From NCBI GenBank assembly GCA_910585795.1, contig CAJUFV010000054.1, positions 1-5,823 on the forward strand: a stretch of DNA of 5,823 nucleotides. Reading direction: 5' to 3'. A program made the translations under genes and the position numbers. The notes below the pieces were generated by a model. The model was given only the letters and a program-made list of their open reading frames with translations, ran no database searches and was not told where the DNA came from. Source of the stretch: an uncultured Clostridia bacterium (GTDB lineage Bacteria > Bacillota > Clostridia > UBA1381). Positions 1 through 5,813 of this stretch are shown here, piece after piece (within the stretch, counting starts at the first letter, position 1; each line of letters begins with the position of its first letter).

Positions 1-58
1 AGCCGCCCGCAACTCAAAGGGTTTTCAAATATCGGGCAAATTAAAGATTTGGTACAGA
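1..58 (+). other. Edge fragment, possible 3' end of an upstream gene
   Basis: This stretch is more GC-rich at its left end than the following leader and is closed by an intrinsic terminator reading rightwards, so it probably contains the last codons of a plus-strand gene that begins outside the window. All three forward frames are open from the edge and stop at 42-44 (TAA), 68-70 (TGA) and 79-81 (TAG). The stop at 42-44 sits at the usual distance before a terminator hairpin, while the other two stops lie inside the hairpin. The short peptides are not recognisable, so neither frame nor function can be assigned. Confidence 0.3.
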
Positions 59-95
59 AAAGGATATTGACAGTAAAATAGTCAATGTCCTTTTT
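59..95 (+). terminator. Intrinsic terminator of the upstream unit
   Basis: A 13-base-pair stem, AAAGGATATTGAC (59-71) with GTCAATGTCCTTT (81-93), has a single G-U wobble and a 9-base loop. It is followed by a T run at 91-95 and further T/A-rich sequence. The T run is on the plus-strand side, so it ends rightward transcription entering from the left edge and isolates the following gene. Confidence 0.8.
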
Positions 96-118
96 ATATT
101 ATTTATAAAAGATTACAA

Positions 119-147
119 TTGGCATAGCTATGGGATTTTTACATAAC
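119..147 (+). promoter_or_regulatory. Candidate promoter A for the LRR protein gene
   Basis: TTGGCA (119-124, five of six matches to the -35 consensus) is separated by exactly 17 bases from CATAAC (142-147, four of six matches to the -10 consensus). A 10-base perfect palindrome CATAGCTATG (123-132) overlaps the end of the -35 box and could be an operator or chance. Use of this promoter would give a leader of nearly 190 bases containing all the hairpins described at 206-288. It is weaker than the promoter of the protease gene. Confidence 0.3.
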
Positions 148-164
148 AATTCGCATTTGTTTTT

Positions 165-193
165 CTGAAAGCTAAAAAAATCAATTTTACAAT
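165..193 (+). promoter_or_regulatory. Candidate promoter B for the LRR protein gene
   Basis: CTGAAA (165-170, four of six) and TACAAT (188-193, five of six) are 17 bases apart. It has the better -10 but the poorer -35 of the two candidates upstream of the LRR gene. Transcription would start near position 200, immediately before the TAAGGA/TCCTTA hairpin, so the structured leader would still be included. Confidence 0.3.
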
Positions 194-205
194 AATAAAT
201 AAAAG

Positions 206-225
206 TAAGGAGAGAAATTTCCTTA
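206..225 (+). promoter_or_regulatory. Small leader hairpin containing a Shine-Dalgarno-like arm
   Basis: TAAGGA (206-211) can pair with TCCTTA (220-225) around an 8-base loop. The left arm continues into AAGGAGAG, a perfect-looking ribosome binding site, yet no ATG, GTG or TTG lies at a usable distance after it. It may be a structural element of the leader or a decayed start site. Confidence 0.3.
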
Positions 226-240
226 AAAACAACATAGGAA

Positions 241-265
241 GGGGAGGATTCCAATGAACAGGTAA
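241..265 (+). promoter_or_regulatory. Ribosome binding site and three-codon mini-ORF (Met-Asn-Arg-stop)
   Basis: GGGGAGG (241-247) is a very strong Shine-Dalgarno sequence placed 6 bases before ATG AAC AGG TAA (254-265). The resulting peptide would be only three residues, so a product function is unlikely. A translated or ribosome-bound minimal ORF just before a hairpin is the arrangement seen in leader control. Bases 242-246 (GGGAG) are also complementary to 266-270 (CTCCC), so ribosome binding here would compete with local folding. The function is inferred from position only. Confidence 0.35.
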
Positions 266-300
266 CTCCCGCTGTGCGGGATAAGAGTATTTTATTTATT
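265..300 (+). promoter_or_regulatory. GC-rich leader hairpin followed by a T-rich run, possible attenuator
   Basis: TCCCGC (267-272) pairs perfectly with GCGGGA (276-281) around the loop TGT. An alternative outer helix ACTC (265-268) with GAGT (285-288) is possible. The T-rich stretch ATTTTATTTATT follows at 289-300. It resembles a weak intrinsic terminator about 45 bases before the start of the LRR gene. Pairing of its left arm with GGGAG at 242-246 would exclude the hairpin, giving two alternative folds. The T run is interrupted, so termination would be partial at most. Confidence 0.4.
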
Positions 301-326
301 ATTCGAATAACAAACAAAATATATTT

Positions 327-334
327 AGAAAGGA
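327..334 (+). promoter_or_regulatory. Ribosome binding site fixing the LRR protein start
   Basis: AGAAAGGA ends 8 bases before ATG 343. An in-frame GTG at 274 would add 23 residues, but it lies in the loop and arm of a GC-rich hairpin, has no Shine-Dalgarno at a proper distance, and would bury the signal peptide. ATG 343 is therefore the supported start. Confidence 0.85.
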
Positions 335-342
335 ATGTTGAT

Positions 343-3237
343 ATGAAAACACGTTTTAAGAAAATCATTGCTGTATCAATATCGGCAGTAATGATTGTAT
401 CATCGCTTTCAGCATTTGCTGAAAATTCGGATATGTCAGTATCTATAGATAAGTACATAGATGTTGATACAGATACAAAAATAGAACTTCCTGATGATAC
501 GGTTTTGGAAAATACCAATGATAGTATTACAGATAATCCGTCTATTTCAGAGGAAGTAACAGAAATGGAGTCAATCTTGGCTCCTGAAATAACAGATGAA
601 GTCCAATTACCAGATATGACTATTTGGGATAATGATACGCCTCTGGATTGGAATGAGGAATTGACAAGGCCGTTGGAAATGTATAATTTAACGCAGCCGG
701 CAGAAAGTCAATCAGGTACTTGTGGGAATAATATATCTTGGGATTATGACAGTGCCACTAAGAATTTGTCCGTTTATGGTACTGGGAAAATGACACCTAA
801 TGAAACCCGTCCTACATGGCAAAAGCTTTATGATGATGTTGAAAGTGTGGATATATACAGTGGTATAACATCAATTTGTAAGAATGCGTTTTCGGGTTTT
901 AGAGTTTTGCAAAGTGTATCAATACCGTCAACGGTTACTGCAATAGAAGAAGGTGCATTTTCAATGTGTATTAAATTGACTGATGCAAATATTCCATCAG
1001 ATATTACAAAGATACCAACAAAATGTTTTGAAGAATGTGATTTGAGAAATGTTGAAATTCCTGATGGGGTAACATCCATTGGGGCATATGCATTTAAAAG
1101 GAATGAGTCTTTAACATCTGTTATAATACCAGATAATGTAACTGGTATTGCTGACGGCGCTTTTCAAGGCTGCACTTCGTTAACCTCAATTACTATTGGA
1201 AAAAAAGTTAAAAGTATATCTCAGTGGACGTTCAGAAGCTGTACGGGACTAAAAAGCATTGTAATACCAAGTAATGTTACAAGTGTTGATAGAGAAATTT
1301 TTGACGAATGCGAAAGTCTGGAAACAATATATGTAAATAAGCCGTATGGTTCTCTTAGTAAGTCAAATCTTTCGTATGGAAATAGTGCAAAGATTATCTG
1401 GGGTGAGATGAATATATCAGATGTACCGGACCAATATTATACAGGTAATGCGGTAGAGCCTAAAATAAGCATAAAATATAATAATCGCGAGGACGCGGAA
1501 ACAGCTCTTTCAGAAGGTACAGATTATACACTATCTTATGAGAATAATAACGCTATAGGTACAGGTACTATTAAAATAAATTATTTGGGTGATTATAGCA
1601 ACTATAATAACACTGAATATTCTACAGTTGATTTTAATATCCGTGCCTTGGATGTATCAGGCATTTGCGGCGATAATCTTACATGGAGATTAGTTTCTGA
1701 TGGTACGCTTACTATTAGCGGTACTGGCAATATGTACGATTATTCTGATGGTGACGATAATCGAGCGCCTTGGTACGATTATCGTGATATTATTCAAGTA
1801 ATTAATATTAATAATGGTGCCACATCAATAGGCAATAGTGCATTTAATAATTGCCGCGCACTGACAGACATAAAAATTGCTGACAGCATTGTTTCAATAG
1901 GCGGAGATGCCTTTAAATACTGTACGTCACTGACAGAAGTAACAATTCCTGATGGTGTAGAAAGAATAGGCTCATTTGCATTTGTTTTCTGTTTTGATTT
2001 AAGGAACGTGGAAATTCCAGATAGTATTAAGTTAATAGATTGGTGGGCTTTTCAAGATTGTCATTCATTATCAAGTATTAGGATTCCAAACAGTGCTGTG
2101 ATGGCGGGAAATGTATTTAGATGTGACAATTTGACAGATATAATCGTTGATAAAGCTGGTACGTTATCAGCAGCACCGTGGGGTGCTGCTAAGGCAACAG
2201 TGACATATCTAAGGGAGATGAATATATCGCCCATTTCAAATCAAACTTATACCGGAACAGCCATTACACCTAAGATTGCTATAACAGAAGACAGAACAGA
2301 CGGCTCGGCATCAAGAACATTAGTTGAAGGTAATGACTATACGGTTTCTTATTCAGACAATATCACGGTAGGAACGGCAACGGCTAATATATCATATATA
2401 GGCAATTATTCGGGGTATAACGGAAATGCTAAGAACAAAACATTTTTGATTGATGCTGTAAGTCTTGCAAATGCAGATATAACATTTCCTAATGATATTT
2501 CATATCAGGGAGAAGCGTGTATGCCTGAACCGACTGTTGTTATCAATGGTAAGACACTGACTAAGGATACGGATTATACAGTGTCCTACAGCAATAACAA
2601 CGACGTAGGTACGGCTACGGCTATAATAACCGGTAAAGGTAATTATACAGGTAGTAAAACAGTACATTTTGAAATTGGACCATTTAAGCCACAAATAGAA
2701 AGAAATCCTGTAGATATTAATAGTAGAGTAGTAGAAGTATCAATGGATATGGGTTTTACATATGACGGAAAAGTTAAAGAACCCCAACCAGCATTTGTAT
2801 ATACGTTTATAAATGAAACTACAGGTGTTGAAATTCCATATGATATGCAAGAAGGTAAAGATTATGAAATTATTGCATATGAAAATAATATTAATGCCGG
2901 TACAGCAAAAATTATTATAAAAGGAATTAATGCTTTTAAAAGTACAAGAGAAATTACTTTTATAATTTCTCCGTGTGAAGTGTCGGATACAGAAATAGCC
3001 GATATTCCATCAGCAGAATATTGTAAAGAGTATATATGTCCGGAACCGGAAATCAGGATAGGGGATAAAATTCTTGAAAAGGATGTAGATTATACTCTTG
3101 AATACGAGAATAATCGTAATCGCGGTACTGCTTCAGTAATTATTACAGGAAAGGGAAACATCAGCGGCACAATCACAAAGAATTTCGAGATAACCCCTCG
3201 TGATGGCTCAAGGTTTACAATCATTGTATGGCTATAA
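343..3237 (+). CDS. Secreted BspA-like leucine-rich repeat protein with tandem Ig-like domains
   Basis: A 964-residue secreted protein. Residues 1-26 are a Sec signal peptide: basic MKTRFKK, a hydrophobic core, and likely cleavage after AFA. Residues 27-121 form a linker with about 27 acidic and only three basic residues. Two homologous units follow: an entry strand (CGNNISWDYD near 127, CGDNLTW near 442), 23-residue LRR_5-type repeats (166-326 and 483-597) with the pattern LTSVxIPDxVTSIGxxAFxxCxSL, and an Ig-like domain (354-434 and 626-704). Three more Ig-like domains lie at 706-778, 783-877 and 880-951. Each carries a variant of DYTVSYxNNxxxGTATxxITGxGNY. Related proteins are surface adhesins or binding scaffolds, so ligand binding outside the cell is the likely role; the ligand is unknown. 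There is no LPXTG motif, S-layer homology domain or transmembrane anchor. The protein ends abruptly after the last Ig-like domain in FTIIVWL. It has its own terminator, so it is not co-transcribed with the protease gene downstream. Confidence 0.93.
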   Translation: MKTRFKKIIAVSISAVMIVSSLSAFAENSDMSVSIDKYIDVDTDTKIELPDDTVLENTNDSITDNPSISEEVTEMESILAPEITDEVQLPDMTIWDNDTPLDWNEELTRPLEMYNLTQPAESQSGTCGNNISWDYDSATKNLSVYGTGKMTPNETRPTWQKLYDDVESVDIYSGITSICKNAFSGFRVLQSVSIPSTVTAIEEGAFSMCIKLTDANIPSDITKIPTKCFEECDLRNVEIPDGVTSIGAYAFKRNESLTSVIIPDNVTGIADGAFQGCTSLTSITIGKKVKSISQWTFRSCTGLKSIVIPSNVTSVDREIFDECESLETIYVNKPYGSLSKSNLSYGNSAKIIWGEMNISDVPDQYYTGNAVEPKISIKYNNREDAETALSEGTDYTLSYENNNAIGTGTIKINYLGDYSNYNNTEYSTVDFNIRALDVSGICGDNLTWRLVSDGTLTISGTGNMYDYSDGDDNRAPWYDYRDIIQVININNGATSIGNSAFNNCRALTDIKIADSIVSIGGDAFKYCTSLTEVTIPDGVERIGSFAFVFCFDLRNVEIPDSIKLIDWWAFQDCHSLSSIRIPNSAVMAGNVFRCDNLTDIIVDKAGTLSAAPWGAAKATVTYLREMNISPISNQTYTGTAITPKIAITEDRTDGSASRTLVEGNDYTVSYSDNITVGTATANISYIGNYSGYNGNAKNKTFLIDAVSLANADITFPNDISYQGEACMPEPTVVINGKTLTKDTDYTVSYSNNNDVGTATAIITGKGNYTGSKTVHFEIGPFKPQIERNPVDINSRVVEVSMDMGFTYDGKVKEPQPAFVYTFINETTGVEIPYDMQEGKDYEIIAYENNINAGTAKIIIKGINAFKSTREITFIISPCEVSDTEIADIPSAEYCKEYICPEPEIRIGDKILEKDVDYTLEYENNRNRGTASVIITGKGNISGTITKNFEITPRDGSRFTIIVWL
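838..1320 (+). repeat. Leucine-rich repeat block 1 (seven repeats)
   Basis: Residues 166-326 of the LRR protein contain seven consecutive repeats of about 23 residues, starting at VESVDIYSGIT, QSVSIPSTVT, TDANIPSDIT, RNVEIPDGVT, TSVIIPDNVT, TSITIGKKVK and KSIVIPSNVT. The conserved IP turn, the AF core and the cysteine before the closing leucine match the LRR_5 (BspA) type. The block breaks down at ETIYVNK, where the chain passes into the first Ig-like domain. Confidence 0.85.
1402..1644 (+). repeat. Ig-like domain 1 of the LRR protein
   Basis: Residues 354-434 match the later Ig-like domains: an opening strand with YTGNAVEPKI, then EGTDYTLSYENNN, a GTGTIKINYLGDY strand and a closing DFNI. 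It separates the two LRR blocks and is the partner of the domain at 2218-2456. Confidence 0.75.
1789..2133 (+). repeat. Leucine-rich repeat block 2 (five repeats)
   Basis: Residues 483-597 hold five LRR_5-type repeats, starting at IIQVININNGAT, TDIKIADSIV, TEVTIPDGVE, RNVEIPDSIK and SSIRIPNSAV, the last shortened by about two residues. The block is preceded by an entry segment (CGDNLTW and GTLTISGTGNMYDY, then APWYDYRD) that is closer to the usual family form than the entry of block 1. Confidence 0.85.
2218..3195 (+). repeat. Tandem array of four Ig-like domains
   Basis: Residues 626-704, 706-778, 783-877 and 880-951 are consecutive Ig-like domains. Their shared signatures are EGNDYTVSYSDN, KDTDYTVSYSNNN, EGKDYEIIAYENN and KDVDYTLEYENN, each followed by a GTA(T/K/S) strand. 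The third is longer because of an insertion near FINETTGVEIPYDM. The repeats are well diverged at DNA level, so this is old duplication, not recent slippage. The likely role is a stalk holding the LRR domains away from an attachment point. Confidence 0.75.
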
Positions 3238-3262
3238 GCTGTAAAAATATAAATTAATATTT

Positions 3263-3288
3263 AAGAAGGCGTATTACGCCTTCTTTTT
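3263..3288 (+). terminator. Strong intrinsic terminator of the LRR protein gene
   Basis: AAGAAGGCGT (3263-3272) pairs perfectly with ACGCCTTCTT (3276-3285) around a 3-base loop, and a run of five T bases lies at 3284-3288. It begins 25 bases after the stop codon of the LRR gene. Its strength argues that the protease gene relies on its own promoter. Confidence 0.92.
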
Positions 3289-3397
3289 ATATGCATATGG
3301 AGCAAGGTATGTCTTAAATGCAATAGGTATACTGATAAAACTTTGTTTATATGTATTGTATATAATGATGAAAATATCTATAAATGTAATAAAAGCC

Positions 3398-3426
3398 TTG
3401 CCATTTCACTCAATGGGTGATATAAT
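3398..3426 (+). promoter_or_regulatory. Promoter of the protease gene (extended -10)
   Basis: TTGCCA (3398-3403, five of six) is exactly 17 bases from a perfect TATAAT (3421-3426), preceded by TGA (3418-3420), giving an extended -10 of the TGn type. Transcription should start near 3433, leaving a short leader of about 32 bases. The spacer contains an imperfect inverted repeat, TCACTC (3406-3411) and GGGTGA (3415-3420), that could bind a regulator. This is the best supported promoter with its gene in the window. Confidence 0.8.
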
Positions 3427-3449
3427 GCAATAAAGATGTATCATTTGTT

Positions 3450-3458
3450 AAAGGGGGG
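3450..3458 (+). promoter_or_regulatory. Ribosome binding site of the protease gene
   Basis: AAAGGGGGG ends 6 bases before ATG 3465. Together with the signal peptide that begins directly at this ATG, it fixes the start. Confidence 0.85.
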
Positions 3459-3464
3459 ATTATT

Positions 3465-5687
3465 ATGAAAAGAAGAATTATATCTATTACTATAGTAGTT
3501 TCATTAATATTATCGTTTTTGCCCGTATATGCGGCAGATACTGCATCTGTAATTGATTATCCGGCAGAAGGAGCAGAGCTTGGTTATTTGTTTTCATTAA
3601 AATCAGAGCCGGGCATTGCATTTGATGTGGATAGTTATAATGGAATAGAAGTAGTATCTGAAATGGCAAATATATATTTTTCTGATACGATAGAACATAT
3701 TAAAGCGGTTGAGGATATTATTGATATTGATATGATTGTGGAGAACTGGACTTTAAGTACAATTGAACCACAGATATATAATAATACATCTGTTTCATTA
3801 TTTTCTAATGAAACAATTATTTCTCCTATAAACACAGATGAACTATATCTTAATGACCCGTTCTATGAGCAAATGTGGCATTATGACGCAGTTAAAGCTC
3901 GTGCATTTAGAGATAATGGTATAGATGGTCAAGGTATTAAAGTGGGAATAATAGATAGTGGTATAACTAAAGAATTTAAAGATTTTTGTGATTTTGAGGA
4001 TACTAATTTCTGTACAGGTATTAATATATGTGCAAAATTAGATAAGACGGATGAATTATTATATGATACAAAAGATAATCAATCACATGGCACAAGTGTT
4101 GCAAGTATTATATGTGCAAAAGCAAATAATAATTATGGAATTGCAGGTTTAATGGATGGATGTACTGTTATACCATATAAGGTGGAAGATTATCGTTGTT
4201 CTGTTTTTGCCAATAGCGGATATGCTTTAATTACAGCAATAGATATGGCATATAAGGACGGTTGTGATGTTTTAAATATTAGCAGAGGGACAGACGAAGA
4301 ATTGCCGCAAAGTCAAATAGATATGGAAAATAAAATAGTTAATAAAGCAATAGAAAATGGTATGATTATTATGGCTGCGTCTGGCAATAGCGGAGATGAA
4401 GATAATCATATAGAATATCCGGCAGCCTGTGATAATGTTATAGGTGTAGGGGCTACAAGACCGAATTGTGAAGGCGAGTCTATTTGTTTTGACTTTAACA
4501 CAAATATGTTGAAACCACAAAATGAAGCTACTAATGAGGACATATGTTTAGTAGGATATATAAGAAACAGCGTACAAGGATTTCCGGACAATAAGTATGC
4601 AAAGGTGGATTTTTCCACAGCTAATGAAAGTGTCTTTATTTCAGCACCCGGAATAAATATTCCTGCTGCTGAATGCAGAACATCAAGGTTTTATCCTAAT
4701 AGCATCACAAGTTTTCTTGGCACATCAGCGGCTACACCAATCGTCTCATCAGCCGCAATCGGAGTAAAGCAAATGCGTCCATATGTAGATACTGATATGT
4801 TCAAGGAAATCCTTAAAGCAACTGCCGTAGACCTCGAGGATGAAGGCTATGATATTAATACCGGTTATGGAATGGTTAACTTCGAGCGGATATATAATTA
4901 TGTATCACAAATGCCGCTGACAGCTCCGGAGAAAACTACAGATGTATCTATAGACTATGAGAATGAGCAGCTCACAGGCTTTCCATTAAACAGAGCTTAC
5001 ACTGTAAATGGAGAAAATGTTGCTGTTTCAGAGGATGGAACACTTCAAATATCAGAAGAATGGTTCGGGACAACAATAGAAATAGTAAAACTGGCTTCAT
5101 CAGAAGGCTATGAAAACAGTTTACCGCAATTGATTGATATTCCTGCACGTCCGGCAAGTCCAAAGGTGGAGCTGTTAGAAGATAAATATGTAAAGGGAAT
5201 AGGTTCTGATATATGGTATAAAGAGGAGAATGAAGCTAACTGGCAAAGCGGATATGACTCTGAGGACTATACAATAATGTTAAAGCCGGGGACATATACA
5301 TTTATGGTAAAGGATACAGATAAATCCTTTGCGAGTAAGCCTGTTGTAGTAGTGGTAGACTATTCGGTTCCGTCCGAATATGATATTGAAACGGATATTG
5401 AATATAACGAAACTACGGATATGTGTAGTTATTCAGTCAAGAATAATACGGGTGATGATATAAATGCAGCCGGAATAGTTGTTGTATATGATAAAAGCGG
5501 TATCCTTCGACATTTAGAGGTAATAAATATATTTCCGTCAGAAGGTATTACTAAGGAATTAGATTATGGCTTACAGGCTGGAAATACGGTTAAATTTATT
5601 GTTTGGAATAGTTTACAGTCTATGAAACCAAAGGAAAAGATGAAATTATCAGAATATACGGTAAAAGCGGGGGAAACAAACAAGTAG
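3465..5687 (+). CDS. Secreted S8 family subtilisin-like serine protease with C-terminal beta domains
   Basis: A 740-residue secreted endopeptidase. Residues 1-23 are a signal peptide (MKRRIIS, hydrophobic core, cleavage after VYA). Residues 24 to about 125 look like a propeptide that assists folding and is later removed. The catalytic domain runs from about 130 to 480. Asp164 is in VGIIDSGI, His208 in QSHGTSVASII, the oxyanion-hole Asn308 in MAASGNSG and nucleophile Ser421 in GTSAATP, so activity is expected. The stretch from Asn308 to Ser421 is 113 residues, against about 66 in classical subtilisins, because of an insertion near 331-380. Thirteen cysteines are present, twelve of them in the catalytic domain. 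Three small beta domains follow: 490-560 (ending in LIDIPARPASP), 565-632 (GTYTFMVKDTDKSFASKP) and 636-735 (containing FIVWNSLQSMKP), all types I associate with Clostridia extracellular proteins. There is no visible wall or membrane anchor. It has its own promoter and lies downstream of the secreted LRR protein; a role in processing surface proteins is possible but unproven. Confidence 0.93.
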   Translation: MKRRIISITIVVSLILSFLPVYAADTASVIDYPAEGAELGYLFSLKSEPGIAFDVDSYNGIEVVSEMANIYFSDTIEHIKAVEDIIDIDMIVENWTLSTIEPQIYNNTSVSLFSNETIISPINTDELYLNDPFYEQMWHYDAVKARAFRDNGIDGQGIKVGIIDSGITKEFKDFCDFEDTNFCTGINICAKLDKTDELLYDTKDNQSHGTSVASIICAKANNNYGIAGLMDGCTVIPYKVEDYRCSVFANSGYALITAIDMAYKDGCDVLNISRGTDEELPQSQIDMENKIVNKAIENGMIIMAASGNSGDEDNHIEYPAACDNVIGVGATRPNCEGESICFDFNTNMLKPQNEATNEDICLVGYIRNSVQGFPDNKYAKVDFSTANESVFISAPGINIPAAECRTSRFYPNSITSFLGTSAATPIVSSAAIGVKQMRPYVDTDMFKEILKATAVDLEDEGYDINTGYGMVNFERIYNYVSQMPLTAPEKTTDVSIDYENEQLTGFPLNRAYTVNGENVAVSEDGTLQISEEWFGTTIEIVKLASSEGYENSLPQLIDIPARPASPKVELLEDKYVKGIGSDIWYKEENEANWQSGYDSEDYTIMLKPGTYTFMVKDTDKSFASKPVVVVVDYSVPSEYDIETDIEYNETTDMCSYSVKNNTGDDINAAGIVVVYDKSGILRHLEVINIFPSEGITKELDYGLQAGNTVKFIVWNSLQSMKPKEKMKLSEYTVKAGETNK

Positions 5688-5784
5688 ATTTTTATTATAA
5701 TTAACATAGTCTTGGTAAGGAAATAGATAGTATAAATATTTATGATAGTTTGAAGCGGATAGTGGGATTATAAGGATTTTCGTA
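5688..5784. other. Intergenic tail without a clear terminator
   Basis: After the protease stop codon I see only an AT-rich run (ATTTTTATTATAATT) and a 12-base AT palindrome, ATAAATATTTAT (5732-5743). Neither is a GC-rich hairpin followed by a T run. Protease transcripts may therefore end by another mechanism or read on towards the next gene. Confidence 0.5.
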
Positions 5785-5813
5785 TTGAAAAAATGGCAGT
5801 AATATGATATAAT
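5785..5813 (+). promoter_or_regulatory. Promoter of a downstream gene outside the window (extended -10)
   Basis: TTGAAA (5785-5790) is exactly 17 bases from a perfect TATAAT (5808-5813), with TGA directly before it (5805-5807). The 9-base block TGATATAAT is identical to that of the protease promoter. The gene it drives would start beyond the right edge. Confidence 0.7.

Noticed and set aside
67..100. TTGACA (67-72) with TATATT or TTTTAT as a promoter
   Set aside because: The TTGACA is part of the terminator stem, and the spacings to the candidate -10 boxes (22 and 19 bases) are poor.
45..146. Forward open stretch of 33 codons after the TAA at 42-44, readable as a continuation of an edge gene
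   Set aside because: It has no start codon, runs straight through the terminator hairpin and becomes AT-rich low-complexity sequence.
274..342. In-frame GTG start at 274 extending the LRR protein by 23 residues
   Set aside because: The GTG lies in a GC-rich hairpin without a properly spaced Shine-Dalgarno. ATG 343 has one and begins a textbook signal peptide.
99..518. Minus-strand open frame across the leader and the start of the LRR gene
   Set aside because: It covers the signal peptide and acidic linker of a clear plus-strand gene and its translation is low-complexity with no recognisable domain. The other minus-strand frames within the two large genes were rejected for the same reason.
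3343..3366. TTGTTT with the perfect TATAAT at 3361-3366 as a second protease promoter
   Set aside because: The spacing is only 12 bases, there is no -35 match at 16-18 bases, and there is no TGn before the -10 box.
3302..3432. Inverted repeat GCAAGG/CCTTGC (3302-3307, 3396-3401) and direct repeat AATGCAATA (3317-3325, 3424-3432) around the intergenic region
   Set aside because: The matches are short and far apart and do not form terminal repeats or flank a coding region; chance is sufficient in AT-rich DNA.
5732..5743. AT palindrome ATAAATATTTAT as the terminator of the protease gene
   Set aside because: It has no GC pairs, no loop and no T run after it.
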